From: Alphaproteobacteria bacterium
GTDB lineage: Bacteria; Pseudomonadota; Alphaproteobacteria; UBA828
Length of the DNA stretch: 64,000 nt
Assembly: GCA_011523425.1 (NCBI GenBank)
Contig: WTGU01000156.1
Span: forward strand, 1 to 64,000
Reading direction: 5' to 3'
In this document: positions 56,573 through 64,000 of the stretch, in pieces
Position numbering within the stretch: the first letter of the stretch is position 1
Layout of the letters: every line of letters starts with the position of its first letter
Notes under the pieces: generated by a model
What the model was told of the DNA's origin: nothing
The model's database searches: none
Seen by the model: only the letters and a program-made list of their open reading frames with translations
Program-made: the position numbers and the translations under genes

Positions 56573-58438
56573 TCATGCCTCCGAATGGGCGCGGATCGCG
56601 TCCATGATCTCGACGATCTTGAAGGGCTTGCCGGTGACCTTGGGCAGGCTCACGGCCGACACCAGGTAGCGGCTGCGCAGCATGGTGGCGAGCTGGCCCA
56701 TGTTCATCTCGGGCACCAGCACCGTCTCGAAGCCCGCCAGCAGGTCGCCGAGATTGCGCGGCAGCGGGCTGAGGTGCCGAAGGTGAATGTGGGAGACGTT
56801 GCGGCCTTCGCTCCGGCTGCGCTCGACGGCCCGGCTGATCGGCCCGTAGGTGGAGCCCCAGCCGACCACCGCGAGCGGGCCGCTGTCGGGCCCCTGATCG
56901 ACCGCCTGCTCGGGAATGTCGTCCGCGATGCGGGCGATCTTCTCGTGCCGCACGTCGGTCATGCGCTGGTGGTTCTCGGGGTCGTAGGAGACGTTGCCCG
57001 ACGCGTAGTCCTTCTCCAGCCCGCCGATGCGGTGCTCGAGTCCGGGCGTGCCCGGCTTGACCCAGGGCCGGGCCAGCGTCTCCGAATCCCGCTGATAGGG
57101 CTGGAACCCGTCGGCCTCGGTGCGGAACTCCACGGGGAAGGGCTCGAGCGCGCCGGTATCCGGCAGCCGCCACGGCTCGGCCGCGTTGGCGATGAAGGTA
57201 TCGGTCAGCAGCACGACCGGCGTCATGTAGCGGGTGGCGAGCCGCACGGCCTCGATGGCCGCCTCGAACGCATCCGCCGACGAGCGGGCCGCGAGCACCA
57301 CCAGCGGCGCGTCCGCGTTGCGCCCGTAGACGGCCAGATAGAGGTCAGACTGCTCGGTCTTGGTCGGCATCCCGGTCGACGGGCCGGCGCGCTGCGAGTT
57401 GATGAGGATCAGCGGCAGCTCGGCGGTGATCGCGAGGCCGAGCGCCTCGGTCTTGAGCGCGACGCCGGGGCCCGAGCTCGAGGTGACGCCGAGGGAGCCG
57501 GCATAGGAGGCGCCGATCGCAGCGCCCGCCGCGGCGATCTCGTCCTCCGCCTGGAAGGTCACCACGTCGTAGGCCTTGAGCCTGGCCAGCACGTGCAGCA
57601 CCGTGGATGCTGGCGTGATCGGATAGGAGCTGAACACGAGCTTGAGCCCTGCCAGCTTCGAGCCCGCCACGAGGCCCCAGGCCAGCGCCTCGGTGCCGGT
57701 GACGGTGCGGTAGATCCCCGGCTGGAAGGTCGCCGGCCTGATCTCGTAGATGAGCGCGCCGTCGGGCAATTCCGCCGTCTCGCCGAAGGCATGCCCCGCC
57801 TTGAGGCAGGCGATGTTGGCCTGGGCGATGTTGGGCAGCTTCTTGAACTTGGTGCCGAGCCACTCGACGGTCGCCGCCACATCGCGGTCGTACATCCAGT
57901 AGATCAGGCCGAGCGTCCACAGGTTCTTGGCGCGCAGCCCTTCCTTCTTGGAGACCTCGCAGTCCTTGACCGCCTCGAGCGTCAGCTTCGAGATGTCTAT
58001 CGCCATCACCCGGTAGCGCGACAGGCTGTCGTCGTCGAGGGGATTGGCGTCGTAGCCCGCCTTCTGCAGGTTCTTGTCGGTGAAGGTGCCGGTATCGACG
58101 ATGACGAGGCCGCCCTCCCGCAGATCGCCGATATTGACCTTCAGCGCCGCGGGGTTCATGCACACCAGGACGTCCGGGACGTCGCCCGCGGTCATCACGT
58201 TCCGCGAGCCGAAATTGATCTGGAAGGCCGAGACTCCGTAGGTGGTGCCCACCGGCGCCCTGATCTCCGCCGGGAAGTCGGGGAAGGTGGTGAGGTCGTT
58301 GCCGGCGAGCGCCGTGGTCTCGGTGAAGCGCCCGCCAGTGAGCTGCATGCCGTCGCCGGAATCCCCGGCGAAGCGGATGACGGCCGACTCCAGCTCCTCG
58401 CGCGGCACTTCCTCCAGCGTCAGTGCTGCTTCTGCCAT
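56573..58438 (-). CDS. korA: 2-oxoacid:acceptor oxidoreductase subunit alpha (gamma-alpha fusion)
   Basis: The 621-residue protein fuses the gamma domain (residues 1-190: VIRFAGDSGDGMQLTGGRF, GTTYGVSAFQINFGS) to the alpha domain (from about 220: SYPITPASTVLHVLARL; AAAIGASYAGSLGVTSSSGPG). This fused form is typical of KorA in Actinobacteria and Alphaproteobacteria. It provides the pyrimidine half of the thiamine site and the CoA region. It starts the kor operon. A TGGTCTGACCA palindrome of the FadR type sits about 75 bases before its ATG. GGAGG lies eight bases before korB. Confidence 0.93.
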   Translation of the reverse strand: MAEAALTLEEVPREELESAVIRFAGDSGDGMQLTGGRFTETTALAGNDLTTFPDFPAEIRAPVGTTYGVSAFQINFGSRNVMTAGDVPDVLVCMNPAALKVNIGDLREGGLVIVDTGTFTDKNLQKAGYDANPLDDDSLSRYRVMAIDISKLTLEAVKDCEVSKKEGLRAKNLWTLGLIYWMYDRDVAATVEWLGTKFKKLPNIAQANIACLKAGHAFGETAELPDGALIYEIRPATFQPGIYRTVTGTEALAWGLVAGSKLAGLKLVFSSYPITPASTVLHVLARLKAYDVVTFQAEDEIAAAGAAIGASYAGSLGVTSSSGPGVALKTEALGLAITAELPLILINSQRAGPSTGMPTKTEQSDLYLAVYGRNADAPLVVLAARSSADAFEAAIEAVRLATRYMTPVVLLTDTFIANAAEPWRLPDTGALEPFPVEFRTEADGFQPYQRDSETLARPWVKPGTPGLEHRIGGLEKDYASGNVSYDPENHQRMTDVRHEKIARIADDIPEQAVDQGPDSGPLAVVGWGSTYGPISRAVERSRSEGRNVSHIHLRHLSPLPRNLGDLLAGFETVLVPEMNMGQLATMLRSRYLVSAVSLPKVTGKPFKIVEIMDAIRAHSEA

Positions 58439-58511
58439 GGTCCTGTCGTTCTCCGTGAGGCCCGGTCGAGCCGGGTGTAATTCCCTACTCCCAGCGGCAC
58501 CCGATGTCTAG

Positions 58512-58522
58512 TGGTCTGACCA
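58512..58522. promoter_or_regulatory. FadR/GntR-type operator upstream of korA
   Basis: TGGTCTGACCA is a perfect 5-1-5 palindrome that fits the FadR-subfamily GntR consensus TNGTNNNACNA and the E. coli FadR core TGGTCNGACCA. It is in the 111-base gap between fprA and korA, 74 bases before the korA start. No GntR gene is in the window; its repressor must be elsewhere. Confidence 0.55.
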
Positions 58523-58549
58523 TTTTGAGGCCCCGTGAGGCCGCAATTC

Positions 58550-59872
58550 TCAGCCGGCGGCCCTCTGCTGGTCGAGGACGGCGTACATGTCCTCGCGCCG
58601 ATAGAGCTTCTTTCGCGGCGCGCCGTCGGAGGCAGCCGCGATCTCGGCGTCCTCGATTCGCCGCCAGTCCTCGAAATCGACCCAGCGGCGGCCGCGCGAG
58701 CGCAGCAGCGATTCCAGCCCGTCGCGGCCCGGCATGCCGCCGCCCGAGCCCAGATCGTCGACGATCTGCTGGGCGGCATCCCGGCCGTCCGGCTTGTTGG
58801 TGCCGATCACCCCGGTCGGCCCGCGCTTGATCCAGCCGACCGCGTAGAGGCCGGGCGCGACCCGGCCCGCATCGTTCACCACGACGCCATACCTGTGATC
58901 GAAGGGCGCCCCGTCGACGGGCATGGAGAGATAGCCCACCGCGGCGACCACCAGACCGCACGGAATCTCGAAATGTTCGCCGGTGCCGACGGCACGGCCG
59001 TTCTCGACCCGCGTGCGCTCGAAGCGCACAGCTTCCGCGCGCCCGTCGCCCAGGACCTCGACCGGGCTCGCGAAGAACACGAAGTGCACGCGCTTCGGCT
59101 TCTCGTCGGCCTCCCTCGCCGCGAAGGTGCGGAGCGTCTCGAGGTTCTTCTCGCGCACGCGGCGGTCGCGAGGGGACATCTCGCCGGTCACCTCGTCCGG
59201 CAGGTCGGCGGCGGCGACCTGGGGCACGCAGTTCTCCAGATGGCCCATCTCACGCAGCTCGACATTGGTGAACTTGGCCTCCACCGGACCGCGGCGCGCC
59301 ACCATGTAGACGTCGCTGATCGGCGCCCCCTGGATCGGCTCCGCGGCATAGGCCGGCAGGTCCGTCGCCGCCATCTCGGCCGGCGTCTTGACCAGCACCC
59401 GCGCCACGTCGATGGCGACGTTGCCGGCGCCGATGATGACCACGCTCGAGGTGTCGAGATCGGGTGTGCGGTCGACGAAGTCCGGGTGGGCGTTGTACCA
59501 GTTGACGAAGGTCGCCGAGCCGACGACTCCGGCCTTGTCCTCGCCCGGAATGCCGAGCTGCCGGTCATGGGCGGCGCCCACCGCGAGCACCACGGCGTCG
59601 TACATCCCGCGCAGCTCGTCGAGGGAGAGCGCATCGCCCACGTCGACATCGCCATAGAAGTTGACGCGGTCGTCAGAGGCCGTGCGCGCGAAACCGCGCA
59701 TCACGTTCTTGGTCTTCTCGTGGTCCGGCGCGACGCCGAAGCGGATGAGCCCGTAGGGGGTCGGCAGGCGGTCGAGAATGTCGATCCGACACGCCGGATC
59801 GGCCTTCAAGAGCGAATCCGCCGTGTAGAAACCCGCCGGACCGGAGCCGACGATCGCAACGTTAAGCGCCAT
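58550..59872 (-). CDS. fprA: Ferredoxin--NADP reductase, adrenodoxin reductase-like
   Basis: The 440-residue protein is of the FprA/adrenodoxin reductase family: FAD motif NVAIVGSGPAGFYTADSLLK (residues 4-23), PYGLIRFGVAPDHEKTKNV, the NADP motif VVIIGAGNVAIDVARVL (about 150) and the C-terminal WIKRGPTGVIGTNKPDG. It moves electrons between NADPH and ferredoxin. The position upstream of korAB on the same strand suggests that it recycles the ferredoxin reduced by the 2-oxoacid oxidoreductase. The start at MALNVAIVG has AGGGGGA eight bases before it. Confidence 0.93.
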   Translation of the reverse strand: MALNVAIVGSGPAGFYTADSLLKADPACRIDILDRLPTPYGLIRFGVAPDHEKTKNVMRGFARTASDDRVNFYGDVDVGDALSLDELRGMYDAVVLAVGAAHDRQLGIPGEDKAGVVGSATFVNWYNAHPDFVDRTPDLDTSSVVIIGAGNVAIDVARVLVKTPAEMAATDLPAYAAEPIQGAPISDVYMVARRGPVEAKFTNVELREMGHLENCVPQVAAADLPDEVTGEMSPRDRRVREKNLETLRTFAAREADEKPKRVHFVFFASPVEVLGDGRAEAVRFERTRVENGRAVGTGEHFEIPCGLVVAAVGYLSMPVDGAPFDHRYGVVVNDAGRVAPGLYAVGWIKRGPTGVIGTNKPDGRDAAQQIVDDLGSGGGMPGRDGLESLLRSRGRRWVDFEDWRRIEDAEIAAASDGAPRKKLYRREDMYAVLDQQRAAG

Positions 59873-60070
59873 TCCCCCTGGCCTCCCCGTCGCGCCTCTT
59901 GAGACATGTTGCGGCGCGGCGCGCACTATGCCAGCGATGACGGGCAGTTTGAATGGCTTTTCCGCATGGCTGCGGGCCGGAGCGGCATGACGCCCGGCCC
60001 TCCCCCCTTTCTTGTTCGGATACGCCGCTGCACCTTAGGATTGTGGCGGGTCGTCAGGGGAGCCAGCGCC

Positions 60071-60559
60071 GTGTCATACGCCGTCATACGCCGCCGGCCG
60101 GCAGTGCGGGGCGCAGCCGAATCGGACGACGCCACGCCGTTCGTCATCGAGGAAAGCGCCGCTCACCTCGTCTCGCTCGCCTCCCGCCTCTTCACCCGCG
60201 CGCTGCAGGAGCGGCTGGGCCGCTACGGCGTCTCGGTCGCGCAATGGTCGATGCTGCTGCTGCTCTGGGAGGAGGAGAGCCTGACCCAGAAGGAGTTGAG
60301 CCGCCGGCAGCAGATCGAGGAGCCGACCGCGGCACGGACGCTGCAACGCATGGAGAGGGACGGGCTGATCCGGCGCGTGCGGGACCGCGACGACAGCCGC
60401 CGGCGCCGCGTCGTGCTGACGGAGCGGGGCCGCGAGCTCTGCGGCGAGCTGGTGCCCGCCGCGCTCGAGGTCAACGCGCTCGCAACCCACGGCCTCTCCG
60501 ACGACGAGAAGAAGCGCCTCGTCAGCCTGCTCGGCTATGTCGTGGCGCGGCTGGGGTGA
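60071..60559 (+). CDS. MarR family transcriptional regulator
   Basis: The 162-residue protein has the MarR winged helix: VAQWSMLLLLWEEESLTQKELSR, then EEPTAARTLQRMERDGLIRRVRDRDDSRRRRVVLTERG. It begins at GTG 60071, with GGGGAG about seven bases upstream; longer in-frame starts carry a non-conserved basic leader. The first codons contain a direct duplication of GTCATACGCC (60073-60092). It is divergent from fprA and may repress it. The ligand is unknown. Confidence 0.87.
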   Translation: MSYAVIRRRPAVRGAAESDDATPFVIEESAAHLVSLASRLFTRALQERLGRYGVSVAQWSMLLLLWEEESLTQKELSRRQQIEEPTAARTLQRMERDGLIRRVRDRDDSRRRRVVLTERGRELCGELVPAALEVNALATHGLSDDEKKRLVSLLGYVVARLG

Positions 60560-60667
60560 GTGAGGATCGGGTAAAATAAGAGCTGAATCAACGCGCTACG
60601 CGAAATCGGGTTCGTTTTGCATTTTCGCGATTCGGCCGCAGGACGCGGCCCCGGCGGGTGTCGAAGG

Positions 60668-63118
60668 CTAACCTCCGTCGCGTTCCGGGACGGTGAAGAT
60701 CTGGCCCGGATAGATCAGCGCCGGGTCCGTGATCTGGCTGCGATTCGCCTCGTAGATCAGGGTGAAATGCACGCCGCCGCCGAGCGTGCGCCGGGCGATT
60801 CGCCAGAGGCTGTTGCCGGGCTGGACCACCACGATGGCGTCGCCGAGCGAGAGTTCCTCGGGACTCGCGCGGACGAGCGGCGTCTCGATGCGGGCGAGGA
60901 CCACGCCTGCCTGATCCACCTGGTCGACCCGCAGAGTGTGGGTGCCGGGCTCGACCTCGTCGCCGGGATCGACCTCCCACTCGCCCTGCTCGCTGGTCTC
61001 GGCCGTCCCCACATGCTCGTCGTCGACATAGACGTTCACGGTCGCCTCAGGCTCGGCCTTGCCGGCGATGACGATGTCGCCTTCCTCGTCGTAGTCCACC
61101 GTGCCGACGGCGAGCGACCCGTCCTCCAGGCCCTCTTCGGGCTCATCGGCTGCCGCCTGCGCGGGATCCGCATCTGCGCCGGTGCCAGCGCCGGCCGCAA
61201 CCGCAGTTTCCTCGCCGTCTGTCGCGGCTCCGGCCGCAGTCTCCTCGCCGTCAGACGCCGCGCCGGGCGTCGTCTCGCCATCCCCGGCTGCGGCAACAGC
61301 GGTCTCAGAGGCCGCCGCGTCGTCCGACGGGACGCCCTCATCGCCGACGGCGTCCGTCTGAGCCGCGTCTCCGGGCTGGTCTGCCGCGACAGTCCGCTCC
61401 GCGTCGCCGGGCTGGGCCTCGTCGCCGGGCTGGGCCTCGTCTCCGGGCTGGGCCTCGTCGGTTGGCGGCGCCTCGTCACTCGGTCGGGCCTCGTCTTCGG
61501 ACTGCGCCGCGTCACCACTCTCCTCATCCAGAGCCACCATGTCGACCTCGTCCGGCTCGGTGGGCTGCGGCTGTTGCAGGACCGTGCTCTTGCCATCGCC
61601 GTCGCGCGGCACCAGGACCGCAAGCAGCGAGCCGGCGTCCTCGCCGGCATCGAGATCGGGGACGGAGACGACCAGCGAATGCTCCGATTCCACCTGCCGC
61701 CCGTCCGGCAGGGTCGCGACCGCCCAGAACTCGTGATCGCCTGCGGGTATGTGCTGATTGGGCACGAGGACCCATTCGCCGCGGCCGTCGGCCGTCTCCG
61801 AGCCAAGCTCGATCGAGTCGCTGCGCACGGTCACGTCTGCCCCGGGCGCGGCACGGCCGGCAATCACCGCACTGCCGTCCGGCTTGATCCGCGCGAGGTC
61901 GAAGCTCGGCGGCGTCGGGGCATCGCCCGTCTCCGCGACGGCCGGCGTCTGCCCTGCGTCGTCCGCGGCGGCCGAGTCTGCCGGCGCCGGCTCCACGGCC
62001 TCGTCGGGAGCAACGCGAGTCTCGACGTGGGCTTCGTCCCCTCCCGCGGGGTCCGCCCCGGCTTCGGCCGATGCCGTGTCTTCGGTAGCCCCGGCCGCGT
62101 CATCGCCCGCCGCAGCCGCGGCGGCCGACGAGCCGTCCGTCACCTCCTGCGATTCGGCATCGGCCGTGGCGCCTTCGTCCGTCGGCGCGGCACCGGCATC
62201 CTGTGCGGCGGCCGACTCCTCGCCGCCTGCCGCCTGATCGCCGCCGCTGCCGGTCGCATCCTGGGTGGCCCCGGCGTCCGCCGCCTGCGACGGAGCCTCA
62301 TCGCCGGTTGCCGACGCGGCCGCGGCATCCTGGGGCATGTCGGTCTCGGCACCGGTCGAGGCTTCTCCATCGTCGGTGGCCGTCATGCCGTCCCGGGACG
62401 TGCCGGAGCCGGTGCCTGCTTCGGCCGTCGCGTCGCCTTGGGCCGCGTCGAAGTCGGCGCCGGCTGAGACCGCATCGCCATCCGCTTCGATCGCATCGCC
62501 GTCCGCTTCGGGCGCGGCCGCCGCATCCTGCGTCGAGCCCGGCTCGGCGCCGGCGGTCGCCGCCGTGTCGTCCTGGAGCGCGTCGGCGCCTGTGCCGGCG
62601 GCCTCGGCGGTGGGAGCGGTTTCTCCGCCCGCAGCGTCCGCTGATGCCGCAGCGTCTGCCGAGGACGGCGCCGAGCCGTCGCCTGCCTCGGGCGCGTCGA
62701 CCCCTGCCTGCTCGCCCGACCCCGGCGCGGCCTCCTGTTCGGCCGTCGTACCGCTACCATCGGCGGCAGCCTCGTCGGCCGCACCGGACCCGTCGGCGGC
62801 ATCGGCCACGGCCGACTCCGCCGGAACAGTCGCGCCGGCGTCCGCGGCCTCCGTCTCCGTCGCCGCGCCGTCCGCGTCGGCGCCGGCCTCCGGCTCGGCG
62901 ATGTCGACGGACTGCCCGGACGGCCCTCCGGTCTCCGGATCCGGCCCGCCCGTCAGCGTCACGCCGAGGATGATGCCGACGATCGCGACGGCGCCGACGG
63001 CCGGCGCGGCGATGCGGAGCGGCCTGCTCTGCCGGAATGCGTCGGCCACGCGGTCGATGAGTCGTCGTATCACGTTCACGCGCTGTGCCCGGTCGTCATT
63101 GGCGGCGCCACGATACAC
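60668..63118 (-). CDS. Long acidic LysM-domain membrane protein with repeat-rich linker
   Basis: The protein is up to 816 residues. A single membrane helix lies near residues 36-54 (RIAAPAVGAVAIVGIILGV). It is followed by about 340 residues of Ala/Asp/Glu/Gly/Ser/Thr low complexity, an Ig-like domain (PDGSAVIAGRAAPGADVTV, about 410-490), a second acidic linker with a D-E-A-x-P-x hexapeptide repeated six times, a second Ig-like domain (EGDIVIAGKAEPEATVNVYV, about 680) and a C-terminal LysM (VVQPGNSLWRIARRTLGGG, ending IYPGQIFTVP). The helix anchors it in the inner membrane and the LysM could reach peptidoglycan. The GTG start is uncertain; GTG codons at 63079 and 63073 are alternatives. Confidence 0.83.
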   Translation of the reverse strand: MYRGAANDDRAQRVNVIRRLIDRVADAFRQSRPLRIAAPAVGAVAIVGIILGVTLTGGPDPETGGPSGQSVDIAEPEAGADADGAATETEAADAGATVPAESAVADAADGSGAADEAAADGSGTTAEQEAAPGSGEQAGVDAPEAGDGSAPSSADAAASADAAGGETAPTAEAAGTGADALQDDTAATAGAEPGSTQDAAAAPEADGDAIEADGDAVSAGADFDAAQGDATAEAGTGSGTSRDGMTATDDGEASTGAETDMPQDAAAASATGDEAPSQAADAGATQDATGSGGDQAAGGEESAAAQDAGAAPTDEGATADAESQEVTDGSSAAAAAAGDDAAGATEDTASAEAGADPAGGDEAHVETRVAPDEAVEPAPADSAAADDAGQTPAVAETGDAPTPPSFDLARIKPDGSAVIAGRAAPGADVTVRSDSIELGSETADGRGEWVLVPNQHIPAGDHEFWAVATLPDGRQVESEHSLVVSVPDLDAGEDAGSLLAVLVPRDGDGKSTVLQQPQPTEPDEVDMVALDEESGDAAQSEDEARPSDEAPPTDEAQPGDEAQPGDEAQPGDAERTVAADQPGDAAQTDAVGDEGVPSDDAAASETAVAAAGDGETTPGAASDGEETAAGAATDGEETAVAAGAGTGADADPAQAAADEPEEGLEDGSLAVGTVDYDEEGDIVIAGKAEPEATVNVYVDDEHVGTAETSEQGEWEVDPGDEVEPGTHTLRVDQVDQAGVVLARIETPLVRASPEELSLGDAIVVVQPGNSLWRIARRTLGGGVHFTLIYEANRSQITDPALIYPGQIFTVPERDGG
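61403..61510. repeat. 18-base tandem repeat in the LysM gene
   Basis: The unit CGTCGCCGGGCTGGGCCT occurs at 61403-61420 and 61421-61438, with one mismatch at 61439-61456. Three more degenerate units follow to about 61510. On the coding strand each unit gives the six residues D-E-A-Q-P-G or a variant. Length variation between strains would be expected here. Confidence 0.8.
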
Positions 63119-63157
63119 GAGTCGCTCGACAGGCGACAGCGCGCCCCTTGCGGCGCC

Positions 63158-64000
63158 TCACCAGTCATCGCCGAACGAAACGGCGGCAGGCGCCGGCACC
63201 GCCGTGCTCACCCGATTGCGGATCGCGGGCAGCGCCTTGAGATAGGCGGCCATCGCCTCCAGGTCCTCCTGGGTGAGATGGCGCAGCCCATCGTCGATGG
63301 CCTCGCGCATCTCGCCCTGCACGTCGTCGCCGCCGGGGGTGAAGCCGGTGCGGAAGAAGAATACCAGATCGGCCTCGGACCAGGGTCCGATACCGGTCTC
63401 GGCATCGGGCGTGATGTTCGGCACCGACGCGCCGCCCGGCCCGTAGCGCGTGCCCGCCATGTGGCTGCCGCGCTTCGGCGCACCCAGCATGTTGCGCGGC
63501 GTGTGGCACTCGGCGCAGTGGCCCAGCGTCTCGACGAGGTAACGCCCGCGCGCCAGGCGCTCGTCCGGAGCGGGATCGGACTCCGCCGCTTCGCGCTCGA
63601 AGAAGAGCCAGCGCCAGGGATGGAGAAAGAGCCGCACGCTGAAGGGGAAGCGCAGCTCGTGCGGTCTGTCGGCGGCGGCGACCGGCTCCACCGTGTCGAG
63701 ATAGGCCTTGAGATCGAGCATGTCCTCGCGGCGCATGGCGGCATAGGCGGTGTAGGGAAAGGCCGGATAGTACGTGCGGCCCGAAGGCGACTTGCCGTCG
63801 CGCAGCGCGCGGACGAAGTCCTCGTCCGACCAGCCGCCGATGCCGGTCTCCCGATCGGGCGTGATGTTGGGGGCCGCGATGGCGCCCCATGGCAAGGACA
63901 GCATCCGCCCGCCGGCGAGGAACGCGCCGCCGCCCGCGTGGTCGGTATGGCAGGAGGCGCAGCCCGCCGCGCGCAGGATGTAGGCGCCGCGCGCCGCCGC
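63158..64000 (-). CDS. Multi-haem c-type cytochrome, partial (5' end outside window)
   Basis: The visible 280 residues contain two haem-binding CxxCH motifs: CASCH at about residue 14 of the visible part and CAECH at about 155. Each is followed by the typical APNITPDRETGIGGWSDEDF or VPNITPDAETGIGPWSEADL distal region. This double cytochrome c layout matches the cytochrome subunits of membrane-bound alcohol, gluconate or aldehyde dehydrogenases, and related cytochromes that pass electrons to a terminal oxidase. The signal peptide and any dehydrogenase partner lie beyond the right edge. It ends 40 bases before the LysM gene start region on the same strand. Confidence 0.87.
   Translation of the reverse strand, partial: AAARGAYILRAAGCASCHTDHAGGGAFLAGGRMLSLPWGAIAAPNITPDRETGIGGWSDEDFVRALRDGKSPSGRTYYPAFPYTAYAAMRREDMLDLKAYLDTVEPVAAADRPHELRFPFSVRLFLHPWRWLFFEREAAESDPAPDERLARGRYLVETLGHCAECHTPRNMLGAPKRGSHMAGTRYGPGGASVPNITPDAETGIGPWSEADLVFFFRTGFTPGGDDVQGEMREAIDDGLRHLTQEDLEAMAAYLKALPAIRNRVSTAVPAPAAVSFGDDW

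Noticed and set aside
60073-60092. Two copies of GTCATACGCC in tandem at the start of the marR gene.
   Set aside because: The copies are direct, not inverted, and lie after the start codon, so a MarR operator is not supported; a local duplication is enough.

Overview
The window is GC-rich bacterial chromosome that reads as an alphaproteobacterium. The gene order tRNA-Leu, tig, clpP, clpX, lon, the cluster cnoX-like thioredoxin / Lon-N domain / Trm112 / DUF971, an NDUFS6-like zinc finger gene and a GAAC-N7-GAAC SOS box are all typical of that class. The order is not certain; no rRNA or species marker is present. Coding density is high. There is no prophage, insertion sequence or CRISPR array.

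Layout. 1-9.0 kb is amino-acid and organic-acid catabolism: a GlpC-like Fe-S protein cut by the left edge, a class III aminotransferase, an anti-sigma kinase, a polyphosphate:AMP phosphotransferase, an old-yellow-enzyme type reductase, a TcuA-like flavoprotein and a beta-hydroxyacid dehydrogenase. 9.06-9.15 kb is a pair of dispersed palindromic repeats. 9.25-13.8 kb is a complete polyamine-type ABC importer (ATPase, binding protein, two permeases) of visibly lower GC. 14.1-17.0 kb has a small secreted protein and the cnoX cluster. 17.0-19.2 kb has an FAD amine oxidase and a proline iminopeptidase-like hydrolase. 19.28-21.2 kb is an AT-richer two-gene island (TcmP and a three-Cys DUF5131 protein) behind a promoter carrying an alphaproteobacterial LexA box. 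21.25-27.2 kb is a beta-oxidation-like cluster (acyl-CoA dehydrogenase, enoyl-CoA hydratase, thiolase) with an orphan beta subunit of a toluene-type di-iron monooxygenase and a GMC oxidoreductase.

27.4-32.5 kb holds a four-helix-type voltage-gated cation channel with a calcium-like filter, NIPSNAP, a DoeB-like deacylase, a PPOX protein and two tandem LysR paralogues. 32.56-39.15 kb holds tRNA-Ser, tRNA-Leu and the protein quality-control block tig-clpP-clpX-lon. 39.3-47.8 kb holds an HpcH-type aldolase, MBL hydrolase, zinc finger protein, MFS transporter, polA with a degenerate proofreading domain, a split transketolase and a small metallopeptidase. 47.8-55.5 kb holds thpR, a TesA-type esterase divergent from a YbbA/YbbP ABC exporter, membrane proteins including a BI-1 homologue, a hydrolase and a haloacid dehalogenase. 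55.5-60.6 kb holds a 2-oxoacid:ferredoxin oxidoreductase (korAB), a ferredoxin-NADP reductase and a MarR regulator; a FadR-like operator lies upstream of korA. The right end has a long acidic LysM protein and a multi-haem cytochrome c cut by the edge.

The most interesting element is the SOS-box-controlled DUF5131/TcmP pair: a putative radical-SAM-like three-Cys protein with a methyltransferase-fold partner, predicted here to be DNA-damage inducible. All coordinates and motif calls come from reading the sequence; no database search was run.
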